From Legionella busanensis (GTDB lineage: Bacteria > Pseudomonadota > Gammaproteobacteria > Legionellales > Legionellaceae), in assembly GCF_900461525.1 (NCBI RefSeq), contig NZ_UGOD01000002.1, positions 45,600 to 109,599 on the forward strand: 64,000 nucleotides of DNA. The letters are read 5' to 3'. Shown one piece after another: positions 8,528-15,998 of this stretch. Within the stretch, counting starts at the first letter, position 1; every line of letters begins with the position of its first letter. Below the pieces are notes generated by a model, which saw nothing but the letters and a program-made list of their open reading frames with translations, was not told where the DNA came from and did not search any database. The translations under genes and the position numbers were made by a program.

Positions 8528-8556
8528 TTGAATGCCTAAGTGTTCTCTTGTATGAT
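8528..8556 (+). promoter_or_regulatory. Predicted sigma70-like promoter of the biosynthetic operon
   Basis: TTGAAT (8528-8533), 17 bp spacer, TATGAT (8551-8556), about 35 bp upstream of the ATG at 8591. The operator half-site CTTGAAAT at 8511-8518 ends 9 bp before the -35 box, a position suited to activation. Confidence 0.5.
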
Positions 8557-8590
8557 TCAGGCAATAAATAGGATTTTGTATTAATATCAT

Positions 8591-9853
8591 ATGAGTGAAT
8601 TATCGTGGGATAAGGTAAAAGCGGACATAGCTCGAGTTAATAAGCGCCTCTATGAAATTTTAGAAACTGTAGATGGTATTCAAAATATGCTGTTCACAGT
8701 CCTTGAATATCAATATGGACAAATAATAGCAGATGAACACTATTTCTATTTACCAGACACTGGTGGGAAACTATCTTCAGTTCCTTTTTCCATGGTTTTA
8801 GAAAAAAACGTTGAAATGTTTATAGAGTTTAAAGGGAAGTCAAGTACACATCAGATCTATCAAGAAGGCGACTTTTTAAGTGTAAGCTCCCTGTACAATT
8901 CTTCAAATACTCATCATCCATCCGATATATTGCAAATATCATCAGGTGCAAGAAATACATTTTTACTTTGTCCAGCAGCAGATGCAAGGCCGCATTCAAA
9001 CTTAGAGAAGTATTTTAAAGCTGATATTCCTATCCCAGATGATTTAGGTAATCATTACCTAACATTCAAGCATTTGTGTGAAGCAGCTCAGTGTACATGG
9101 CGTTCAAGATTATTAGTATTTCCCTCTGATATTGTAAAATCAATTAAAGATAGCAGATTACCTAACCTTTTAAGTTTGATTATGGAGTTTGATTCCAATC
9201 AGACGGGTTATTATGCAAATTTACCTTTCTATAATTATTTAATGGCCTATATACGTGCTAATAATCCTGAAATATCCCAAAATGAATTTACTAATAATGC
9301 TGTTAACCAGCTTATTGCTATCGGAGTGGGGCAAGTTCCGGGTTATGGCTTAGCTGTAGAGGATAATTTATTACCAGTAGATTTTATTCTTGAGGCGTAT
9401 CGTGATATTTATAAAACAAAATATACGCCATTTATAATGGCACCTGTTCATTTTGATAAAAATAAAAATGAGCCTGTTTTCTATTCGATTCTTAAAGAGG
9501 AGATGGCCTTTAAACCAACATCGTTCTCAAATAAACCTCAACGTTGTGAATTAATATACGAGACTTATCTTCAATATGCTCAGCAGATAAAAAACCTAGG
9601 GCACTTTAAAAGTACCCCATTTTTTGAAAGTGCAACCAGTCTTGATTTAACGCTTTTTCATGAAAAGAAAAATCAAGTTACGAATAACTTATTTAAATTA
9701 CCGAGAGAGACAATTTTTTCTTACGATCCACGCTTTTTAGAAGTAACAAATAAACTAGGTTATTCAATAGAACAGTTCCCGTCAAAGACTGCATTTTTGG
9801 TAGGATGTTTTGGGATTAAATATAATGAAGATAAAGAAACTCTTATGCATTGA
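8591..9853 (+). CDS. Unknown 420-aa protein, first gene of the YcaO/TfuA operon
   Basis: I do not recognise this family. The protein is soluble-looking, without signal peptide or membrane segments. It begins with a predicted coiled helix (residues 1-45, KVKADIARVNKRLYEILETV) and has a central conserved-looking stretch IAIGVGQVPGYGLAVEDNLLPVDFILEAY (about 240-270). The sequence is rich in aromatic residues. It overlaps the ATP-grasp gene by 29 bp, so it belongs to the operon and is probably an enzyme or a peptide-binding component of the modification complex. No cofactor or catalytic motif is evident. Confidence 0.8.
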   Translation: MSELSWDKVKADIARVNKRLYEILETVDGIQNMLFTVLEYQYGQIIADEHYFYLPDTGGKLSSVPFSMVLEKNVEMFIEFKGKSSTHQIYQEGDFLSVSSLYNSSNTHHPSDILQISSGARNTFLLCPAADARPHSNLEKYFKADIPIPDDLGNHYLTFKHLCEAAQCTWRSRLLVFPSDIVKSIKDSRLPNLLSLIMEFDSNQTGYYANLPFYNYLMAYIRANNPEISQNEFTNNAVNQLIAIGVGQVPGYGLAVEDNLLPVDFILEAYRDIYKTKYTPFIMAPVHFDKNKNEPVFYSILKEEMAFKPTSFSNKPQRCELIYETYLQYAQQIKNLGHFKSTPFFESATSLDLTLFHEKKNQVTNNLFKLPRETIFSYDPRFLEVTNKLGYSIEQFPSKTAFLVGCFGIKYNEDKETLMH

Positions 9854-10988
9854 TCCCCTTCAAGATTATGAGTTAATTGATCACAACTTTTTACTAACGT
9901 TGGGTATTAAACCTTTATTTCTAATAAAAGACGAATCTAAAACTATTAAAGATCAAGCTAATGTTTTAGTAAGATCATTTTCTTACGAAGATATATTGTC
10001 TGCTTGTGACTCAATACATCCTGACTATATCGTATGTTTTTCTGAAGATATGTTTGTAGATATAGCAAAGATAAGAGAGAGATTAAAAATCCATGGAATG
10101 AGTATAAGTACTGCAAAGCTACTGAGTCATAAAGATCTTATGTATCAAAAGTTAGACGGCTTATTTCCCTATCCAAAAACAACAACATTGATTGAATGCC
10201 AAAATTTAAAAACAATTAAAAAGAAGCTAAATGTGAGCGAGGTTTTTATTAAACCTATTAATTGCTCCGGCTCTTATGAAACCTATCATATTAAAACAGA
10301 TGAAGATTTTTGTAATTTTTTAGCTAATAAGAAAGAGAGGGAGGAAAACTATATTGTTCAGCCTTATATCGAAGATGACTTATACCATTCTGAAATAGTT
10401 GTATTTAATGGAAGACTAATGTTTGTGGGAGCTAGAAAGTATACTCATCCTAATCATTTAATGGTAAGTAAAAACCTTCCAATATTTAGTTTGAATATTT
10501 CAGATCCTCATCAACAGAAGTTAATTGTTAATGCTTCGATTAAGATAATAGATTTATTAGCTTTTAAAAATGGAATACTACATACAGAATTTTTTATGAG
10601 TGAAAATGGCGATATTCAATTTATTGAAACTAATGCTAGACCGCCAGGTATTGGCTTAAACAAATTGTATCAAAGGAAATACTTAGTAAGTCTTGAAACT
10701 ATCTTATGCTGTATTGTATGTGAAGTTGAGCCGCCCCAATTAATAGAAAATAAAAGTTATTTTATATGTGGTTATTTTCCTAGAAAGTCAGGAGTTGTAA
10801 AAAGAATTAACAAGCCTGAACTTTCAGTTCAAAGTGAATGGACATTTTTTGTTAAACTTAATGATAATAGCGAGCAGATGGCTCATATGTCTAAGTCAGC
10901 TATGGTGCTTTGTTGGGATAATTCGATTACTAAGATAAATAGGGCGGGTAAGTTTCTCGCGCAACAAGAGATTATAGAAGTTTGTTAG
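9825..10988 (+). CDS. ATP-grasp ligase (carboxylate-amine ligase type)
   Basis: The 387-aa protein has an ATP-grasp fold layout. An N-terminal pre-ATP domain is followed by VFIKPINCSGSYETYHI (phosphate-loop lysine and flexible loop). Next come IVQPYIEDDLYHSEIVVFNG and HTEFFMSENGDIQFIETNARPPG, whose E and N residues normally hold magnesium-ATP. The HxE...GxxxFIExNxRxxG pattern is that of L-amino-acid ligases and carbamoyl-phosphate-synthase-like ligases, which activate a carboxylate as acyl phosphate for amide formation. The ATG at 9825 was chosen over the upstream TTG at 9810. It overlaps the preceding gene. It probably joins an amino acid or modifies a peptide carboxylate in the pathway. Confidence 0.85.
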   Translation: MKIKKLLCIDPLQDYELIDHNFLLTLGIKPLFLIKDESKTIKDQANVLVRSFSYEDILSACDSIHPDYIVCFSEDMFVDIAKIRERLKIHGMSISTAKLLSHKDLMYQKLDGLFPYPKTTTLIECQNLKTIKKKLNVSEVFIKPINCSGSYETYHIKTDEDFCNFLANKKEREENYIVQPYIEDDLYHSEIVVFNGRLMFVGARKYTHPNHLMVSKNLPIFSLNISDPHQQKLIVNASIKIIDLLAFKNGILHTEFFMSENGDIQFIETNARPPGIGLNKLYQRKYLVSLETILCCIVCEVEPPQLIENKSYFICGYFPRKSGVVKRINKPELSVQSEWTFFVKLNDNSEQMAHMSKSAMVLCWDNSITKINRAGKFLAQQEIIEVC

Positions 10989-10996
10989 ATAAAGAA

Positions 10997-11083
10997 ATGA
11001 ATTACAGTCTCATTTTTGCTGCAGATGAACTTTTAGAAAGGTCTTTAAAAAGTTGTTCGTTCATATTTCACCAAAATTGTTAA
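10997..11083 (+). CDS. 28-aa peptide ORF, candidate precursor or substrate peptide
   Basis: The short ORF lies 8 bp after the ATP-grasp stop in the only long gap of the biosynthetic operon, with a weak purine-rich ribosome site (AAAGAA, too close to be ideal). Residues 1-18 include ADELLERSL, reminiscent of short RiPP leaders. The last ten residues are SCSFIFHQNC, a compact, aromatic segment with two cysteines and a C-terminal Cys. Size and position fit a RiPP precursor. Short ORFs arise by chance, however, and no homologue can be checked here. The alternative is untranslated leader of the sulfur-carrier gene. Confidence 0.4.
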   Translation: MNYSLIFAADELLERSLKSCSFIFHQNC

Positions 11084-11105
11084 AAATATAAATAAATTAT
11101 ATATA
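11077..11105 (+). promoter_or_regulatory. Possible internal promoter before the sulfur-carrier gene
   Basis: TTGTTA (11077-11082), 17 bp spacer, TATATA (11100-11105), 32 bp before the ATG at 11137. The region is extremely AT-rich, so a chance match is likely. Confidence 0.3.
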
Positions 11106-11136
11106 TCGTTGATATAAAAATCTATAGGCCCTAATC

Positions 11137-11388
11137 ATGTATGAGTATCGACTAATAGAGTTTAATTCAGACAAAAAAGAAATCCAATTGTTTTCAAATG
11201 AATCATCATTGCAATTAGTTTTAGCTGAATTTTATAAAGATAAATTTAATAGGATATTTAATAAAGATGGTAGTTTAAATGGCTACTTAACTATTTTTGT
11301 TAACTCAAATCAAATCACATCAGTTAAGGACGTCAAACTTAACCAAAATGATGAAATTTGTGTTGTAAGCTCTATAGCAGGCGGGTAG
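11137..11388 (+). CDS. ThiS/MoaD-like sulfur-carrier protein
   Basis: An 83-aa beta-grasp-sized protein ends in SSIAGG. The terminal Gly-Gly is the hallmark of ThiS, MoaD and related carriers, whose C-terminus is adenylated and then converted to thiocarboxylate. Preceding motifs (LNGYLTIFVNSNQITSVKDVKLNQNDEICVVSSI) match the NGxxVxxxxxLxxGDEVxxxPxxxGG architecture. The ThiF-like gene starts 4 bp downstream, its expected activating partner. In this operon the thiocarboxylate is probably the sulfur donor for YcaO/TfuA thioamidation rather than for thiamine or molybdopterin, since no genes of those pathways are nearby. Confidence 0.85.
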   Translation: MYEYRLIEFNSDKKEIQLFSNESSLQLVLAEFYKDKFNRIFNKDGSLNGYLTIFVNSNQITSVKDVKLNQNDEICVVSSIAGG

Positions 11389-11392
11389 AGAA

Positions 11393-12412
11393 ATGGATAG
11401 GTATCAACGACAAGTCTCTGTAATTGGCGAGAGGGGTCAAAAAATAATAAGTAATGCAAAAATTATGATTATTGGATTAGGGGGAATAGGAAGTCCAGTT
11501 GCTCAATATTTGGCAGCAGCAGGAATTGGAAGTTTAATCCTAATTGATAATGATAAAGTGGAGCTATCTAATTTACATAGACAAATATTATTTAATGAAA
11601 CTGATATTGGATACTATAAAGCTGAAAGAGCAAAAGCTGTGTTAAGTCACGTTAATCCACATGTAATGATAGAAGCATACAATAGAAAATTTAATGCAGA
11701 ATTTGGTTATTCTCTTGTTAAAGATGTTGATTTGATTATTGATGGCTCTGATAACTTTGAGACTAGGTATCTTGTCAATGATATTTGTATTTTAAAAGAA
11801 AAAACATTTATAAGTTGCAGTATTTTTGTCAATATAGTTCAACTTATTTTATTTAATACTAAGCGTCTTTGTTATCGTTGCTTATATCCTAATCTCCCTC
11901 CTGCTGGTGAAATTCCTAACTGCTCAGAAGCAGGGGTATTAGGAACCGTAACAGGAATAGCCGGAACAATGGCTGCTAACCTTGCTTTAAATTACCTACT
12001 TCACATAGAGGATCCTGAAGAGCCGCAAATAAGAATTTTTAATGCGAAAGATTTTAGTATGTCTTCTTTTCCTATAAAGCAAAATAATGACTGTTTAGGA
12101 TGTAAACAAAGGAGAATTACCTTAACTGATTTAAAAAGCAGTTCGACAGAGTATGGAATTTTGCTCGAGGATATTAATAGAACCGAGCATTTCCTGGTTG
12201 ATATAAGGCAAAAGGAAGAGCGAGAAGCAATTAAACTTGATGATGATCTTTTTTTTCCAGTAAAAGAGAATAATAACTATGATTTCTTTTTATCTTATAA
12301 AGATAAAAAAATAGTATTTTATTGTGCTTCTGGACATCGAAGTAAATTGTTTGCTTTAGAGCTTCGGAAATTAGGAGTTGAAGCCTATTATCTTAAAACA
12401 AGCCTTGTATAA
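11393..12412 (+). CDS. ThiF/MoeB-like adenylyltransferase fused to rhodanese domain
   Basis: The E1-like domain (1-240) has the nucleotide loop GLGGIGSPVAQYLAAAGIG, then DNDKVELSNLHRQ, DGSDNFETRY, and PNCSEAGVLGTVTGI with Cys177. Zinc-binding pairs are CYRC (160, 163) and CLGC (234, 237). The C-terminal rhodanese domain (about 250-339) carries the persulfide site CASGHRS with Cys311. This architecture, as in MOCS3/MoeZ, activates a Gly-Gly carrier with ATP and delivers sulfur from the rhodanese persulfide. It is adjacent to the ThiS-like gene and abuts YcaO with no gap (TAAATG). Together they form a dedicated sulfur-transfer module. Confidence 0.9.
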   Translation: MDRYQRQVSVIGERGQKIISNAKIMIIGLGGIGSPVAQYLAAAGIGSLILIDNDKVELSNLHRQILFNETDIGYYKAERAKAVLSHVNPHVMIEAYNRKFNAEFGYSLVKDVDLIIDGSDNFETRYLVNDICILKEKTFISCSIFVNIVQLILFNTKRLCYRCLYPNLPPAGEIPNCSEAGVLGTVTGIAGTMAANLALNYLLHIEDPEEPQIRIFNAKDFSMSSFPIKQNNDCLGCKQRRITLTDLKSSSTEYGILLEDINRTEHFLVDIRQKEEREAIKLDDDLFFPVKENNNYDFFLSYKDKKIVFYCASGHRSKLFALELRKLGVEAYYLKTSLV

Positions 12413-13471
12413 ATGTCTATTCATCCAAAGACTTCTCTTAGAGCTCGGGACTTTAGTGAAACATTAACTATATTAACTCCCTTTAAAAAGCTAGCGGGAA
12501 TAACAAGGTTAGCAAATTTAACAAATCTAGATTACACCGGATTTCCTGTTTATTCCGCAATAAGGCCTAGAGCAAAATCATTAACTACAAGTCAGGGTAA
12601 AGGGTTAACAAAGGAAGCTGCACAATGTTCTGCATTGATGGAATCTATTGAGGTGTATTTTGCCGAAGAAATAGTTCCTGAAGTAACAAATAAGTCCGAG
12701 TTAGAATTAGCTAGAGACAAGATGTCGTTCATACCAATAAGCAAACTCGCTAAAACTATTTTATTTTCCAACCCATTGCAAAAAATTAACTGGGTAAATG
12801 CTAATTTATTGTTTACGGGTCAATCCGTCCTCGTACCTTTTCCAGAATATTCATTAAATTCTTATTTACCAGAGGTTTTGATTTACTCTCCTGATACAAC
12901 GGGACTAGCCGGAGGAAATAATTTTAATGAGGCTCTCTTACACGGAGTACTTGAAGTAATTGAAAGGGAAAAAACTTTGAGAGAAAGTAGAATTACTTAT
13001 GATAATAATGAGTTAATTGGAAAATTATCAGTTTACTTTGATTACGTAATTAATTATCAAGAAAATATCTATAATATACCTTCTTTTGAAGTATTGCTTA
13101 GATCAAAAAATCCTTTTGAGAATCAAATATTATTTAAGGGTAATGGATGTCATTTAGATAAAACGATAGCGTTAAATCGAGCTTTTACTGAAGCAATTCA
13201 GTCTCGAGTAACTACTATAGCTGGTTCTCGCGATGATTTAGTTGATTCAAAATATAATTCGGAGGCTAGTGAATTCCCTAACTCTACGAATAAAAGTGAA
13301 TTTACTGAGATAATAAATTACTCAACCCAAACCGTTAATGATGCACTTAATATACTTTATGAAAAAATAAAACAAAACAATCAAGATATATTAGTGTACA
13401 AATACTACGATAAAGAAATATGTGTTTTAAAAGTTAAACTAATTTCCTTGGATTTGATTTGCGATGAATGA
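12413..13471 (+). CDS. ycaO: YcaO-domain ATP-dependent cyclodehydratase/thioamidase
   Basis: The 352-aa YcaO enzyme shows the family ATP/Mg motifs: SQGKGLTKEAAQCSALMESIE (60-80), TGLAGGNNFNEALLHGVLEVIERE (163-186) and GNGCHLDKTIALNRAFTEA followed by QSRVTTIAGSRDD (243-275). YcaO enzymes phosphorylate a backbone amide oxygen. With an attached nucleophile they make azolines, and with sulfide plus TfuA they make thioamides. It lacks a ThiF-like E1 fusion and ends without a PxPxP tail, as in TfuA-dependent forms. It starts directly after the ThiF-rhodanese stop and overlaps tfuA by 8 bp, so complex formation is likely. The substrate is unknown. Confidence 0.92.
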   Translation: MSIHPKTSLRARDFSETLTILTPFKKLAGITRLANLTNLDYTGFPVYSAIRPRAKSLTTSQGKGLTKEAAQCSALMESIEVYFAEEIVPEVTNKSELELARDKMSFIPISKLAKTILFSNPLQKINWVNANLLFTGQSVLVPFPEYSLNSYLPEVLIYSPDTTGLAGGNNFNEALLHGVLEVIEREKTLRESRITYDNNELIGKLSVYFDYVINYQENIYNIPSFEVLLRSKNPFENQILFKGNGCHLDKTIALNRAFTEAIQSRVTTIAGSRDDLVDSKYNSEASEFPNSTNKSEFTEIINYSTQTVNDALNILYEKIKQNNQDILVYKYYDKEICVLKVKLISLDLICDE

Positions 13472-14495
13472 AACAGCTGTTTTTTTAGAAACTTCTTTAT
13501 CACATCAAGAGGCAATAAAATTATTACCAAATGCAGATTACTTACCATCGGTAAAAAAAGGAGATGTACTTAAAGCTATACAAAAGGGATATAAGCGACT
13601 TGTTATTATTGATGGAAATTTTTCTTGGGCGCCTTCGGTGTGGCATAAAGAAATATTAATTGCTCTAGATTATGGGATAGAGGTTTTCGGAGCTGCCTCA
13701 ATGGGGGCTATAAGATCTGCAGAGCTTGATGTGTTTGGTATGAGAGGATTTGGCCGGATTTATGAAATGTATAAAAACGAAGAGATTGATGGTGATGATG
13801 AAGTTGCTATCGTTTATTCAAAGTACAACAATAGCCAAACAATTCCTATGGTTAATATTCGTGCGACCCTTGAACAAGTGAGTATAGACAATAAAGAGGA
13901 GAGCCTTAGGTTAGTACAATCGATTTTTTATGGTGAAAGAACATGGGATAAAATTTCGAAAGTTCTTTCATATGACCTTTATCATTTAATTAAGATAAAT
14001 TATATAGACCTGAAAAAGGAGGATGCTAAGTTATTATTACTTTATCTAAATGAGCATCAAACTTATGATAAAGACTTAAATACTTGTAGGCAAAAACGGA
14101 ATTTTACACTTTTTGAAAAAAAATTAATTGAATCTACTTTATCACCTGTCTTGTTTAAATTTGAATTAGAAGGAAAAGAAGGATTTGCTGACCCGCGCCG
14201 AGCAAAAAATCTTATTAAATTACTATCAATTCCTAAAACAAAAATAAATTTACTTTATTATCAATCGTTGCTTGTTATGATAGATCAGCAATCATACGAT
14301 ATACCTGAAAAGGAAATCATCTATCAAATTGAATTATTTAGAGAAGAACATAATTTGCTGCGAGGGGCGGAATTTATTAGCTGGGTAAGGGGTAAATACT
14401 TATATTATTCAAATCTCATGGAGGTATTTAAAGATTATGTAAAATGCAATAAGTACTTGGTAAGTAGCTACGACTATAATAACTATTTCAATTAA
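13464..14495 (+). CDS. tfuA: TfuA-like protein, sulfur-delivery partner of YcaO
   Basis: The N-terminal TfuA domain is textbook: LVIIDGNFSWAPSVWHKEIL (46-65), GIEVFGAASMGAIRSAEL (71-88), FGMRGFGRIYEMY (91-103), DDEVAIVYSK (111-120). TfuA proteins work with YcaO in thioviridamide-type thioamides and in methanogen McrA thioglycine. They are proposed to take sulfur from a thiocarboxylated carrier. The C-terminal 170 residues are longer than the core domain and unassigned. Overlap with ycaO shows translational coupling. It is the last clear enzyme gene of the operon. Confidence 0.92.
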   Translation: MNETAVFLETSLSHQEAIKLLPNADYLPSVKKGDVLKAIQKGYKRLVIIDGNFSWAPSVWHKEILIALDYGIEVFGAASMGAIRSAELDVFGMRGFGRIYEMYKNEEIDGDDEVAIVYSKYNNSQTIPMVNIRATLEQVSIDNKEESLRLVQSIFYGERTWDKISKVLSYDLYHLIKINYIDLKKEDAKLLLLYLNEHQTYDKDLNTCRQKRNFTLFEKKLIESTLSPVLFKFELEGKEGFADPRRAKNLIKLLSIPKTKINLLYYQSLLVMIDQQSYDIPEKEIIYQIELFREEHNLLRGAEFISWVRGKYLYYSNLMEVFKDYVKCNKYLVSSYDYNNYFN

Positions 14496-14549
14496 AATTA
14501 TCTCCTTAAAAAATTCTTTTAAATTTTCCTTATTCCTGCACTTAGGTGA

Positions 14550-14792
14550 ATGCACCTGATCTTAAATAATGATTCAATATCATTAACACTCACAAAACAA
14601 TTAATTATGAACGTAGAACAAGCAGTATTTGAAATTTTGGAAAGTTGTATTGTGTGTTTGCAAAAAGCAGCTTTAGAAATTGAAGGTTTTGATTTTGATA
14701 AACACGCAGAAGCAGCAGCATTTGCATATGCTCTATTAAAGCGGCATCAATTATTCTTAATTTATTCTATTGAGAATGAAACAGTACATTGA
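14550..14792 (+). CDS. Small unknown protein downstream of tfuA
   Basis: The ORF gives 80 aa from the ATG at 14550, or 61 aa from the Met at 14607 (MNVEQAVFEILESC). It is helical, with a CIVC pair in the middle and HAEAAAFAYALLKRHQLF near the end; no export signal or Gly-Gly site is seen. The first start has an AGGTG ribosome site only 1 nt away, paired in a short hairpin with CACCT, so the second start may be used or translation may be restrained. It could be a late member of the biosynthetic operon, a substrate or immunity peptide, or unrelated. Confidence 0.5.
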   Translation: MHLILNNDSISLTLTKQLIMNVEQAVFEILESCIVCLQKAALEIEGFDFDKHAEAAAFAYALLKRHQLFLIYSIENETVH

Positions 14793-15004
14793 AATATGTA
14801 ACTGATAAAGAATTTTAAAAAATGAATAAATGTATGAGGGATGGAAAAATATTTATATTAACTCGCATACTCATAATAAAGAGCTACTTGAACGTTAAGT
14901 TAAAAATCATAAATTTGGGGGTGCAAATAGCACACTTTAAAAGTTATCAGGAACAAGCTAACTAATTTAGGCTTAAATCATATACGTTTTATGGGAGAGC
15001 ATAG

Positions 15005-15295
15005 ATGCTAAAAAAAATCTTATTTACGGTTGGTGTATTATTTGTCTCAACACTTACTGCTGCAACCTTAAAAATGAACACCGATGCTGTAGGGGAAAAA
15101 GCAGCTCACTTCTTAGAACATCTTGATGATACGGTTAGAGCTTTTCCTCGAGCTTTAAGGCATCAGAATCACGTTGAATTTGATGCGCTTCAACTGTCAC
15201 TTTTACTAAATCAGTCAGCCAATATTGAGCAGAAGCTTGATGTACTCATTGCTGAATTAAGGAAAACAAATCAGCTGCTCGCAGAGAAAAAGTAA
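15005..15295 (+). CDS. Small exported protein preceding the tra operon
   Basis: A 96-aa product has an N-terminal hydrophobic segment typical of a signal peptide (LFTVGVLFVSTLTAATL) and a C-terminal helical/coiled part (IEQKLDVLIAELRKTNQLLAEK). A GGGAG ribosome site lies just upstream. It sits about 110 bp before the pilin gene. It may be a periplasmic or pilus-associated accessory protein of the transfer system. I do not recognise the family. Confidence 0.65.
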   Translation: MLKKILFTVGVLFVSTLTAATLKMNTDAVGEKAAHFLEHLDDTVRAFPRALRHQNHVEFDALQLSLLLNQSANIEQKLDVLIAELRKTNQLLAEKK

Positions 15296-15408
15296 CGTTA
15301 TTTATTAATTTTTAAAAGTTTAAAAATTGAGCATAGATTGGGCTCAGGGGATTTTTTTACCCAAAAAAGTGTATTTAACAAAAAATAACCATTATCAGGA
15401 GAGAAAGG

Positions 15409-15702
15409 ATGAAAATAAAAACAGCAATTAATACGAATAAAAGCGTTTATTGGCAGTTGTTTATTATGATGGTTTTGGTGGGAGTCAGCCTTTTTTATTC
15501 AAATGATAGTCATGCAACAAACCATTTAGGAACACTCAAAACCGATATTGTAGATACTTTTGGTGCGAAATCGGATGTTCCTTATTTTTTGCTGTTAGCA
15601 GAAGGTGTTGTTGGGGCTATGGCATACATTAAGTCAAAGAACATTATGGTCTTAGCAGGCGTACCTGTACTAATGATTTTCACACACTTTGCATTGAGCT
15701 AA
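15409..15702 (+). CDS. traA: TraA-type conjugative pilin precursor
   Basis: The 97-aa prepilin has a long basic N-terminus and hydrophobic leader ending at about SHA (residues 34-36). The mature part of about 60 aa has two hydrophobic stretches (PYFLLLAEGVVGAMAYI and NIMVLAGVPVLMIFTHFAL) divided by the short basic loop KSKN, the arrangement of F pilin. A GGAGAG ribosome site lies at about 15399. It is the first gene of the canonical traA-L-E-K-B-V-C order and 2 bp from traL. The mature subunit polymerises into the mating pilus. Confidence 0.85.
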   Translation: MKIKTAINTNKSVYWQLFIMMVLVGVSLFYSNDSHATNHLGTLKTDIVDTFGAKSDVPYFLLLAEGVVGAMAYIKSKNIMVLAGVPVLMIFTHFALS

Positions 15703-15704
15703 TC

Positions 15705-15992
15705 ATGAAAAGCTACAAAACATTTGTATTGTCTGATGAGCCAAAAATTCTTGGTATTCCAGTGACCACGGGCATACCCGTATTACTGTTGACACTGATT
15801 GGCCTTATTACAGGCTATGCAACGCAGTTGTTTTTAATTGGTGGCGCAATCAGCATGTTTATGCACTTTAAGTTTGGCGGTCTTCCAATTCGGCAGTTTT
15901 ATGGAATCGTGTACTGGTCGTTGCCAAGGCTTCTAACTGGGCTAATATTCCGCGCCTCACCCGATTCAGCCAATCGCTTATATATAAGGTGA
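15705..15992 (+). CDS. traL: TraL, type IV secretion pilus assembly protein
   Basis: A 95-aa protein with a polar start and about two membrane segments (VTTGIPVLLLTLIGLITGYATQLFLIGG) and the C-terminal block FYGIVYWSLPR typical of TraL. In F this inner-membrane protein is needed for pilus assembly and corresponds to VirB3. It starts 2 bp after traA and ends 6 bp before traE. Confidence 0.85.
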   Translation: MKSYKTFVLSDEPKILGIPVTTGIPVLLLTLIGLITGYATQLFLIGGAISMFMHFKFGGLPIRQFYGIVYWSLPRLLTGLIFRASPDSANRLYIR

Positions 15993-15998
15993 TTAATC

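Noticed and set aside
14822..14965. 47-codon ORF downstream of the small gene following tfuA, considered as a second precursor peptide
   Set aside because: No ribosome site, low-complexity Ile/Lys-rich translation and no leader or core pattern.
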